Shown: piece by piece, positions 1 to 6,007 of the stretch
Layout: each line of letters starts with the position of its first letter
Position numbering within the stretch: the first letter of the stretch is position 1
IMG/VR virus record: IMGVR_UViG_3300046820_000930
Location: 1-46,371 of that record
Length of the DNA: 46,371 bases
Origin: a virus
Direction: 5' to 3' (one strand)
Translations under genes and position numbers: made by a program
Notes under the pieces: generated by a model
Databases searched by the model: none
What the model was told of the DNA's origin: nothing
What the model saw: only the letters and a program-made list of their open reading frames with translations

Positions 1-2
1 GT

Positions 3-98
3 TATGGATATGTTGAGTTGACAAACACAGCATCTTCTCTAGGTAACGCTGCCGACTACCTAGGTACAGTTACTCCAAGTAACGTTACATTCAGTTAA
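3..98 (+). CDS. 3' end of an unidentified gene (partial)
   Basis: An open frame enters from the left edge and stops at TAA 96-98, giving the last 31 residues (ending TPSNVTFS). The piece is rich in Thr, Ser, Asn and Gly, like the fibre and structural proteins downstream, and it is followed by a strong terminator. It is therefore probably the end of a structural gene transcribed in the same direction. There is too little sequence to name a family. Confidence 0.55.
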   Translation, partial: YGYVELTNTASSLGNAADYLGTVTPSNVTFS

Positions 99-121
99 TC
101 AACTGCGTGTATTAAGTACAC

Positions 122-148
122 AAAAGAGCCCTTCGGGGCTCTTTTTTT
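122..148 (+). terminator. Rho-independent terminator with UUCG loop
   Basis: AAAAGAGCCC pairs perfectly with GGGCTCTTTT around a TTCG tetraloop (132-135), followed by a run of seven T (142-148). It ends the transcript of the partial gene at the left edge and touches the start region of the next gene, so the next gene needs its own promoter. Confidence 0.93.
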
Positions 149-152
149 ATGG

Positions 153-158
153 TAAATA
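153..158 (+). promoter_or_regulatory. T4-type late promoter box (TAAATA), leaderless arrangement
   Basis: TAAATA is followed by five T and then ATG at 164. In T4 the late box ends about six bases before the transcription start, which places the predicted first base of the mRNA on the A of that ATG. The box lies directly after a terminator, where a new promoter is needed. The spacing matches that at 44523-44536. Confidence 0.55.
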
Positions 159-163
159 TTTTT

Positions 164-445
164 ATGCAAGACTTCGTTATCACTTGTCCCGAAGATTGGT
201 ATAAAATACAAAACACTGTCATAGCACAGTGGAAAAAGAATCATGGTATGTTTTTAAAAGACATACAACGTTTAGAAAAATCAGTAAACGAATGTATCAC
301 TGATGCAAGCAAGTCACTGGTACTTTATCGACAAACTGGTCGTAGAAGTTGTTTAGAAGCAGCCAACGCACATTATCAACGTGCCAGTGATTATATTAGA
401 ACATTTTCAAAGCGTGAACTACTGGCAAGTCTTAGTAAAACATAA
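164..445 (+). CDS. small hypothetical phage protein, 93 aa
   Basis: I do not recognise this family. The protein (MQDFVITCPEDWYKIQ...) is charged, with no signal peptide or membrane segment, and looks mostly helical: an amphipathic middle section (about residues 20-60) is followed by a Tyr/Arg-rich tail. An upstream ATG at 149 would add five residues, but it overlaps the T-run of the terminator and would precede the TAAATA box at 153. I prefer the ATG at 164, which sits exactly where a late transcript would begin. There is no Shine-Dalgarno sequence for either start. The stop codon TAA (443-445) is also the first half of the next late promoter. Its composition is less Thr/Gly-rich than that of its structural neighbours, so it may not be a virion protein. 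Confidence 0.65.
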   Translation: MQDFVITCPEDWYKIQNTVIAQWKKNHGMFLKDIQRLEKSVNECITDASKSLVLYRQTGRRSCLEAANAHYQRASDYIRTFSKRELLASLSKT

Positions 446-448
446 ATA
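441..448 (+). promoter_or_regulatory. T4-type late promoter box (CATAAATA)
   Basis: CATAAATA differs from the T4 late consensus TATAAATA at one base. Its TAA is the stop codon of the preceding gene. The predicted start near 454 gives an 81-base structured leader before the gene at 535. Confidence 0.6.
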
Positions 449-479
449 CATAGTCTAAATTATGAACTGACACACGTCA

Positions 480-518
480 GACTTATGCAGTTACCCACTG
501 CGTAGACCTAGAACGTCA
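480..518 (+). repeat. structured leader repeat, copy 1
   Basis: This 39-base block matches 1662-1700 at all but one position. It contains a hairpin in which TATGCAGT (484-491) pairs with ACTGCGTA (497-504), with one G-U pair, around a five-base loop. The only difference between the copies (T492 here, C in the other) falls in the loop. A second hairpin, CTGAC-ACAC-GTCAG (467-480), lies immediately upstream. The block is followed by AAGGAG and the ATG at 535. Confidence 0.8.
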
Positions 519-534
519 TATTAAGGAGAAACAA

Positions 535-1638
535 ATGGGACGTCCATTAAGCAAACAACAACTGTTTGGCGCAAATTCTAATAGTAACATCAAAGTACAA
601 TTTTATAACGGTACAGCAAGTGTACCTGGATATATTTTAGAACAAACAGGTTCTAAAAGATTTAAGTGCGAAGACGCCGACGGAAATATTGCTGTTTGTT
701 ATCTAGTAGATAAAGCCAGCGCAGACTTAGCCGCAGGTGAAATGACTATTACATTAAAGTACGATGACGGCACAGTTCAGCAAGCAACAAAAATTAGTCG
801 TCATCGTGTTTCAGTAGTATACGATGGCATATTACAAAGTTTTCCATGGAACTTCAGTACAAGCACCACAGACGGTGCTTGGCAAATTGAGGAAGCAGGC
901 ACTGATGATCAATTAGCCAGTGCTACTGATTTAGAACAAGACGACGGCCCAACAATTCCTCCGGGAATGGATCGCAACGCACCATTACCAGGTTCTGGTA
1001 CATGGACTTCAGCCGCAGGCGCCGGAGTTCCTACATACGCACTACGCGGTTCACTAATTGCTGATCCAGGCGGAGCAGTAACAACAGTTCCAGGTACACC
1101 AGCAAACGGACTATATCGTCGCAAGCACGTTGGATTATGCTTTGATGGTGCAAATTTAACTAGCACATACGACTTCGCATTCTTCAGCGATCCTATGACA
1201 GGCCCAATATCAGAGGCCGCATACGAAGTTGATAACTTTATTGGCTTTGGCGCTCGTCTTGATTTACCAGCAGAAGATGGCTACTCATTTGAATGGAAAG
1301 GTTACATCAAAGTTCCAGCAAGCGGAAACTACAACACATTTATCAGTTGTGATGATGATGTAGCAGTATGGTTGGGTTCAGCCGCATTGAATCCGACTAA
1401 CTCAAACCAGTTCCACAAACAACCATATGTTAACGCAGATGCATCAGGTGGCTGTACGAACTCTGTAACATTAGATAGCACTAAGTGGTATCCAATTAGA
1501 ATTTGGTTTACAGAATTTGGTGGAGCAGAAAGATTCAAATTCTATATGAACAGTTCAGCCAATGGAAACTTATTAGGTTATGATGGTACATCGTCAACTA
1601 TACTGTGGTCACATAACTCGGTAACAAAAGGCTACTAA
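535..1638 (+). CDS. virion structural protein, MGRPL family, with PA14-like C-terminal domain
   Basis: The N-terminus MGRPLSKQQLFG matches, from memory, a widespread family of T4-like marine phage structural proteins that start MGRPL. The C-terminal part (about residues 240-345) reads like a PA14/GLEYA-type beta-sandwich: a YSFEWKGYIKVP strand, then SGNYNTFISCDDDVAVWLG, then KWYPIRIWFTEFGGAERFKFYM. PA14 domains often bind carbohydrate, so an adhesion role is plausible but inferred. The middle (about 120-190) is a Pro/Gly/Thr-rich linker. AAGGAG lies eight bases before the ATG. The gene follows a late promoter and a structured leader shared with the next gene, whose protein has the same first five residues. 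Exact virion location is unknown. Confidence 0.75.
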   Translation: MGRPLSKQQLFGANSNSNIKVQFYNGTASVPGYILEQTGSKRFKCEDADGNIAVCYLVDKASADLAAGEMTITLKYDDGTVQQATKISRHRVSVVYDGILQSFPWNFSTSTTDGAWQIEEAGTDDQLASATDLEQDDGPTIPPGMDRNAPLPGSGTWTSAAGAGVPTYALRGSLIADPGGAVTTVPGTPANGLYRRKHVGLCFDGANLTSTYDFAFFSDPMTGPISEAAYEVDNFIGFGARLDLPAEDGYSFEWKGYIKVPASGNYNTFISCDDDVAVWLGSAALNPTNSNQFHKQPYVNADASGGCTNSVTLDSTKWYPIRIWFTEFGGAERFKFYMNSSANGNLLGYDGTSSTILWSHNSVTKGY

Positions 1639-1641
1639 ATA
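1636..1641 (+). promoter_or_regulatory. T4-type late promoter box (TAAATA)
   Basis: CTAAATAC overlaps the stop codon (TAA 1636-1638) of the PA14-like gene. The predicted start at about 1646-1647 coincides with the 5' base of a hairpin, GTCCG (1646-1650) with CGGAC (1660-1664). Confidence 0.6.
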
Positions 1642-1661
1642 CAATGTCCGACATAGGTCCG

Positions 1662-1700
1662 GACTTATGCAGTCACCCACTGCGTAGACCTAGAACGTCA
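1662..1700 (+). repeat. structured leader repeat, copy 2
   Basis: This is the second copy of the 39-base leader block at 480-518, with one substitution in the hairpin loop (C1674). The stem is TATGCAGT (1666-1673) with ACTGCGTA (1679-1686). As in copy 1, a different hairpin ends just inside the 5' edge of the block. AAAGGAG and the ATG at 1719 follow. Confidence 0.8.
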
Positions 1701-1718
1701 CTTTAAAGGAGAAAACAA

Positions 1719-2123
1719 ATGGGACGTCCATTAAGAAATGATGTACTTGGTACAGATGTAAGAGGCAGTTATGCCAACCCTAATGCAGGTATTCGTTGCG
1801 ATTTTTACGATGCATCACTAAGAACTGACGGTGTTGTTGTAAAACAACGCGGTGCTAAAACTTTTGTTGTTACTCGTATTGGTAACTTAGGTGATCCTAA
1901 TATCAAAGACAGTGAAAGCACTGCAACCTGCGTATTAGTTGCTGACCAGCCATCTGTTGCTGGCACAATGCGTATCCTAGGTTCTACTAACGATCAAGTT
2001 CCAGGAACTGTTGCTATTGCTAAATTGACCAAGCGTATTGCTACAGATTTCAGCGGCAATCGTTATACATGGTATTTAGAAAACGATTCAACAGCAGACA
2101 TTATCCGCTTAACAGCAATCTAA
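1719..2123 (+). CDS. small virion structural protein, MGRPL family, 134 aa
   Basis: This protein begins MGRPLRNDVLG and shares its first residues, Shine-Dalgarno (AAAGGAG) and 39-base leader with the gene at 535. It lacks that gene's PA14-like domain. The remainder is a compact beta-rich sequence (for example GAKTFVVTRIGN and KRIATDFSGNRYTWYLEND) resembling the N-terminal module of MGRPL proteins in marine T4-like phages. It is probably a short paralogue that supplies only the conserved N-terminal fold. The next gene follows after 13 bases with no promoter, so the genes up to 4115 are likely one operon. Confidence 0.75.
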   Translation: MGRPLRNDVLGTDVRGSYANPNAGIRCDFYDASLRTDGVVVKQRGAKTFVVTRIGNLGDPNIKDSESTATCVLVADQPSVAGTMRILGSTNDQVPGTVAIAKLTKRIATDFSGNRYTWYLENDSTADIIRLTAI

Positions 2124-2136
2124 TCAAGGCAAAGTC

Positions 2137-3132
2137 ATGTCAAAAGTTTTAAGAATTGGTGCTAGTAATTACAAAGTCGTTGTTAACAACGGCGGCACAG
2201 TTACTTTGGATGTGGGAAACAGTCCAGGTAAAGTTGTAGTTACTGGTGACTTAATCGTACAAGGTGAAACAACTTCAGTTAACACAAGTCAAATTACCAT
2301 TGAAGATCAAATTCTTATACTTAACAAAGGCTTTGATGCTAACGGAAATGCATTAGATTTTCCTGCCGGTATTGAAGACAATGGAAGTGGAAGAGTCGCT
2401 GGTATTGAAATTAATCGAGGCAGTAACCCTTCCTATCCTCCAGCAAGATTTGTTTTCGACGAATCTATTAACTGGTACGATAGCCAAACAGGTGTTAGTA
2501 AGTTTGGTGCATTTTCAATGTCTGCGGACAACGATAATAACTTTATGGTTGGTTTAAGAACTAACGGTATTGTAACTAAGAATAATGCAGATTTAGTTTT
2601 TAGTCTAGGAACAGGTGCTTTAAGTGTTAGAGGTAGTGCAAGTAACTACGAAGACAGGGTCACTGACCCAGATGATATTCCCAACGTACAGTGGGTAGAT
2701 GACTTTGTAGTAAGTTATTTTGAAACTAATCCTCCACAATTTATTAAGAGAAGTGATAGCGTTTTACAAATTTATGATCAGAGCGTAGATGATGAAAGCC
2801 TATTACAACTTAAATTAGACGGCCAAGTTGCCGCAGAATGGCGCCCTAACGGATTTGAAGTCCAGAATATTAGAATTGCTGGCAACGAAATTTCTACTAC
2901 TACTAGTAATCAAGACTTGATTATTTCCTGTGAAGGTACAGGTTCAGTGGTAGTTAACGATATATTAAAGTTAACAGTATCTGCAGATCCAACATCTGAA
3001 ATTGATGGTGTTAAGATTTATGCAAAAACCGAAGCCTATGGTGGTTCGGGAATTTTCTTTGTAAATAAAGAAAATACACAAGACGAATTAATTAGCAAAC
3101 GCAAAGCGATTGCTTACAGTATGATATTTTAA
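2137..3132 (+). CDS. tail-fibre-like virion structural protein, 331 aa
   Basis: Residues about 30-65 carry the fibre module VVVTGDLIVQGETTSVNTS followed by ITIEDQILILNKG, the same module seen in the giant proteins at 6008 and 12206 (GTTTTINSTTLTVDDKNIEL). The C-terminus DELISKRKAIAYSMIF is, from memory, a hallmark of a conserved T4-like marine phage structural protein. The middle has beta-strand repeats (FSLGTGALSVRG; ISTTTSNQDLIISCEGTG). It is probably a fibre or fibre-connector component; its position in the virion is inferred only. AAGG lies before the ATG, and the gene is the second in the operon that begins at 1719. Confidence 0.75.
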   Translation: MSKVLRIGASNYKVVVNNGGTVTLDVGNSPGKVVVTGDLIVQGETTSVNTSQITIEDQILILNKGFDANGNALDFPAGIEDNGSGRVAGIEINRGSNPSYPPARFVFDESINWYDSQTGVSKFGAFSMSADNDNNFMVGLRTNGIVTKNNADLVFSLGTGALSVRGSASNYEDRVTDPDDIPNVQWVDDFVVSYFETNPPQFIKRSDSVLQIYDQSVDDESLLQLKLDGQVAAEWRPNGFEVQNIRIAGNEISTTTSNQDLIISCEGTGSVVVNDILKLTVSADPTSEIDGVKIYAKTEAYGGSGIFFVNKENTQDELISKRKAIAYSMIF

Positions 3133-3141
3133 GGAACGGTT

Positions 3142-3471
3142 ATGGCATTAACATGCACAGAAATTGTAACATCAGGATCGGACATTTTCTTTGTTGATCC
3201 TTTGTGGGGAAGTGATCAAGAATATGCAGTAACTTGCATGATTTTTTGTAATACATCTGCATCGGATGTTATTCTCGACCTTTATGCTGTTCCTGAAGGT
3301 TTAAGTGTTGCGGCACAAACACAAATTATTAAATCTTTATCTATTCCTGCAGGTGAGACATTTACCTTTGACAGTGAAAAAATGATTTTAAGCACCGGCG
3401 ATCGTATTCGTGCAGTGGCAAATGCTAACAGTCGTCTAAGTGTAACAGTAAGTTCAATGCGAGTAAGTTAA
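3142..3471 (+). CDS. small structural protein, 109 aa (paralogue of 5454-5783)
   Basis: A single beta-rich domain with the pattern SIPAGETFTFDSEKMILSTGDRI, ending VTVSSMRVS. The protein at 5454 has the same length and pattern (RIPAGTALAAMGGDQKLVINESSTL, ending VVVSVLEITV). I recognise the type from marine T4-like phages, where such small proteins sit beside fibre genes; no biochemical function is known to me. AAGGA precedes the ATG. The stop codon shares its last base with the next ATG at 3471, which suggests coupled translation. Confidence 0.75.
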   Translation: MALTCTEIVTSGSDIFFVDPLWGSDQEYAVTCMIFCNTSASDVILDLYAVPEGLSVAAQTQIIKSLSIPAGETFTFDSEKMILSTGDRIRAVANANSRLSVTVSSMRVS

Positions 3472-4115
3472 TGAAGTTTCTTAAACAAAGCCAACTTAAT
3501 AACCGTAATGTTAAAGATCGCTCAGTAAGTGTAGCCATCGACGGTCCCAATGATGATAGCGTTAATAGAGACGCTAGAGTTGTCTTTGATGTTACAAATA
3601 GTGTACAACTACCTAAAGGTTCAACAGTTCAACGTCCTTCTAGTATGAGCCCTGCAATGACTGACGGTATCATGCGATATAATGAAACTACTGGCGAAAT
3701 AGAAGTTCGCAGTGACGGGCAATGGCGCAGACTTGCTTATAAAGAACCTAACAGTATTCAAGTACAAACAGGTCCAATCGGCGGAGGAACACCGTGGGTA
3801 GGCGACAGCCTTGACGGTGGTACCACTGGAGAAATTTACTTTGGTCCTTTAGAGTACGACGATGATAACGCCACAGGCGCTTATCCTAGTTACGCAATAC
3901 CAGACACAACTAAGCCTCAGAACTTAATGGTATATGTCGAAAACGTACCACAACTTCCTGATGTTAACTATACATTAGAATCCAATCCTGCTGGTAATAG
4001 TTCTGCTACAGCATATCTTGCCGGCGCACCTTATCCAACAGGTGTTTATATCAAATTTAACGGAGCAGTTCCTTTTGGAAAACCTGTAACCGTTATCCAC
4101 GGTTTCGACCGCTAA
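3471..4115 (+). CDS. fibre-associated structural protein, 214 aa
   Basis: Residues about 42-85 hold the fibre box PKGSTVQRPSSMSPAMTDG then IMRYNETTGEIEVRSDGQWRRL, the same hairpin box found in the proteins at 4247, 6008 and 27358. The C-terminal half (LMVYVENVPQLPDVNYTL ... VTVIHGFDR) resembles a short beta-sandwich common at the ends of phage adhesins. It starts on the last base of the previous stop codon, so translation is probably coupled. The function is inferred as a fibre tip or connector; receptor binding is possible but unproven. Confidence 0.7.
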   Translation: MKFLKQSQLNNRNVKDRSVSVAIDGPNDDSVNRDARVVFDVTNSVQLPKGSTVQRPSSMSPAMTDGIMRYNETTGEIEVRSDGQWRRLAYKEPNSIQVQTGPIGGGTPWVGDSLDGGTTGEIYFGPLEYDDDNATGAYPSYAIPDTTKPQNLMVYVENVPQLPDVNYTLESNPAGNSSATAYLAGAPYPTGVYIKFNGAVPFGKPVTVIHGFDR

Positions 4116-4139
4116 CCTACCCTTATTTTTCCAAACCGC

Positions 4140-4145
4140 TAAATA
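4140..4145 (+). promoter_or_regulatory. T4-type late promoter box (TAAATA)
   Basis: CTAAATAC lies in the 131-base gap between 4115 and 4247. The predicted start at about 4151 is the first base of a hairpin stem (GTTCA 4151-4155 with TGAAC 4174-4178). Confidence 0.6.
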
Positions 4146-4246
4146 CAGTTGTTCATTGCCGACACCTGTCTGCTGAACAATTAAACTGTGGTAAACCCGC
4201 AATGCAAGGTGGTTAACCGTGAAACACGGGGTCTAAGGAGAGCGCA
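4146..4246 (+). promoter_or_regulatory. structured 5' leader of the 4247 gene
   Basis: About 100 bases rich in inverted repeats: TTGTTCA (4149-4155) with TGAACAA (4174-4180), an inner GACA-CC-TGTC, an outer ACAGTT (4145-4150) with AACTGT (4184-4189), and a later CCGTG-AAA-CACGG just before CTAAGGAG and the ATG. It differs in sequence from the 39-base leader repeat but has the same layout: late box, hairpin at the 5' end, second hairpin, Shine-Dalgarno. Confidence 0.55.
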
Positions 4247-5446
4247 ATGCCGGAAATCGGTCGTATTTCGGGTCAGATGCTCAGAGAAAATTTAACTCGT
4301 GACGGAGTTAATTTACGCTTTGAGAACAACCTGATTTATCTTGATGTTAATTCACATGCCGCGGATGTAACTAGCCAGCCATCGAATCCTACTTCTTGGA
4401 CTGGTAATGTTGGTATTCGCAATACTAACCCAGCATATCCCTTAGACGTACAAGGTACTACTCGCAGTAATGTATTGTTAGTAAAACCTAACGCTTCTTA
4501 CTCTGCTTACGCTGAAATCGATGATGTCAACATTGACGGCAACAAGATACAATCAATCGCTGGCAACCTTGTATTACAATCTGCAACAAGTTCAGACAGA
4601 GTACAAGTTAACAGTAACCTTGAAGTTACTGGCAACTACCTAACTACTAATCAAACAAGTTTCAACTTACTTGACAGCACAGCAACAACTATTCAAGCGT
4701 TTGGCGCGGCAACAACCTTAGTTTTTTCAACACTAGGCGGAACTACTACATTTAGAAGCGATGTAGTAATCAATCAAGACTTGCAGATCAAAGGTGGAGA
4801 TCTTACCACTAATGCAAGCACATTCAATTTATTCAACGCTGACGCATCTACAATAAATGCGTTTGGAGCCGCATCTACTATCACTATTGGTGCTCCTCTC
4901 AGCGGCACAACAAGAATACGCAATAATTTAAAAGTCGATGGCGACTTAGAAGTTGTTGGAGATATTACCCTAGGCGGCAGTATTAATATTGGTGATGCAC
5001 CTACAGATAATGTTGTATTCGGTGCTGATGTAAATTCTAGTATCATTCCTAATATTGCATCAAGTTATGACTTAGGTACACTAGCAAAGCCTTGGAGAGC
5101 AGGTTATTTTGACGACGTCCTGGTAGATGGATTGAGTGTTGGAAACATCACAGTTATTGGCAGTTTCTTAAACGATCAAGTTGAAATTGTTGGTAATCAA
5201 ATTAGAACATTCCGCAGTAATGCAGATTTAGAATTGGACACAGCAGGCACAGGACAAGTAGTTGTACTCGGTCAAGGAGGTATGATACTTCCAGTAGGTA
5301 CTACAGCAGAACGTCCTAGTCCAGCAAGAACAGGAACAATTCGTTTAAACACAGATACTCAACGTGTAGAAAACTTTAATGGAATAGCATGGAATCGTAT
5401 GTTGCATGATGATGACGCGATTGCTTTTGCTATTGCTCTAGGATAA
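4247..5446 (+). CDS. tail-fibre-like structural protein, 399 aa
   Basis: The N-terminal region has the fibre motif TGNVGIRNTNPAYPLDVQGT (compare the GIGTTxPxxxLDV pattern common in phage fibres). It is followed by two copies of the repeat TxFNLxxxxATxIxAFGAAxT (residues about 138-230) shared with the 6008 and 12206 proteins. The C-terminus holds PVGTTAERPSPARTG and IRLNTDTQRVENFNGIAWNRM, the hairpin box. Its first residues (MPEIGRISGQML) are not shared with its neighbours and may be the attachment domain. AAGGAG lies upstream. It is the first gene of an operon that runs through 12148 with gaps of 12 bases or less. Confidence 0.78.
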   Translation: MPEIGRISGQMLRENLTRDGVNLRFENNLIYLDVNSHAADVTSQPSNPTSWTGNVGIRNTNPAYPLDVQGTTRSNVLLVKPNASYSAYAEIDDVNIDGNKIQSIAGNLVLQSATSSDRVQVNSNLEVTGNYLTTNQTSFNLLDSTATTIQAFGAATTLVFSTLGGTTTFRSDVVINQDLQIKGGDLTTNASTFNLFNADASTINAFGAASTITIGAPLSGTTRIRNNLKVDGDLEVVGDITLGGSINIGDAPTDNVVFGADVNSSIIPNIASSYDLGTLAKPWRAGYFDDVLVDGLSVGNITVIGSFLNDQVEIVGNQIRTFRSNADLELDTAGTGQVVVLGQGGMILPVGTTAERPSPARTGTIRLNTDTQRVENFNGIAWNRMLHDDDAIAFAIALG

Positions 5447-5453
5447 TAAGAAA

Positions 5454-5783
5454 ATGGCAAACGTCTTTAATAATCAACTAACTTCTGATGTAGGTACAAC
5501 TCCTGTTGTAGTGTACTCTACAAACAGTGTAACCAAAGCAACTGTAATTGGTATTAACATTTCAAATAATACTACGTCAACAGTGACAGCAGATATTATT
5601 CTTGATAATGGTGTAGCAGAAGTTTACATTGTTAAAGGTGCAAGAATTCCTGCAGGAACAGCATTAGCCGCTATGGGCGGAGATCAAAAGTTAGTTATTA
5701 ACGAAAGTAGTACACTATCAGTGCAAACAGATACAGCAACGTCGAGTGATGTTGTTGTTAGCGTCTTGGAGATCACAGTATGA
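5454..5783 (+). CDS. small structural protein, 109 aa (paralogue of 3142-3471)
   Basis: It has the same length and layout as the protein at 3142, with RIPAGTALAAMGGDQKLVINESSTL and the C-terminal SVLEITV. Each paralogue follows a fibre-like gene and precedes a small accessory gene, so the pair looks like a duplicated cassette. The Shine-Dalgarno is weak (AATAAGAAA). The stop overlaps the next ATG (ATGA at 5780-5783), implying coupled translation. Confidence 0.75.
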   Translation: MANVFNNQLTSDVGTTPVVVYSTNSVTKATVIGINISNNTTSTVTADIILDNGVAEVYIVKGARIPAGTALAAMGGDQKLVINESSTLSVQTDTATSSDVVVSVLEITV

Positions 5784-5995
5784 CAAACAAATTCATAGGT
5801 CGTCAAGAACATACTACTTGTTTTCACGGATTTACTGTAAATGCCGAAGGCGAATTAATTTATACACGTAGCAATGACGATACAATCGATTTGCAAAATG
5901 CAAATCAAGAAGAAAATTATCGCGATTACTTTATTGGTATCAGCGATGGTGAGTTTGTAATAGATGACAACGGTAGACTTGTATTCAAGTACTAA
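5780..5995 (+). CDS. small hypothetical protein, 71 aa
   Basis: An acidic protein (MTNKFIGRQEHTTCFHGFTV...) with two similar segments, FTVNAEGELIYTRSND and EFVIDDNGRLVFKY, each a predicted beta-hairpin of the form F-x-V/I-x(3)-G-x-L-x-Y/F. Translation is probably coupled to the previous gene by the ATGA overlap. No family is recognised beyond a likely virion-associated role from context. Confidence 0.65.
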   Translation: MTNKFIGRQEHTTCFHGFTVNAEGELIYTRSNDDTIDLQNANQEENYRDYFIGISDGEFVIDDNGRLVFKY

Positions 5996-6007
5996 AGGAA
6001 ATATAAA

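Noticed and set aside
4088-4104. Hairpin AACCGT-TATCC-ACGGTT near the end of the 3471 gene
   Set aside because: It lies before the stop codon and lacks an adjacent T-run, so I do not call it a terminator.
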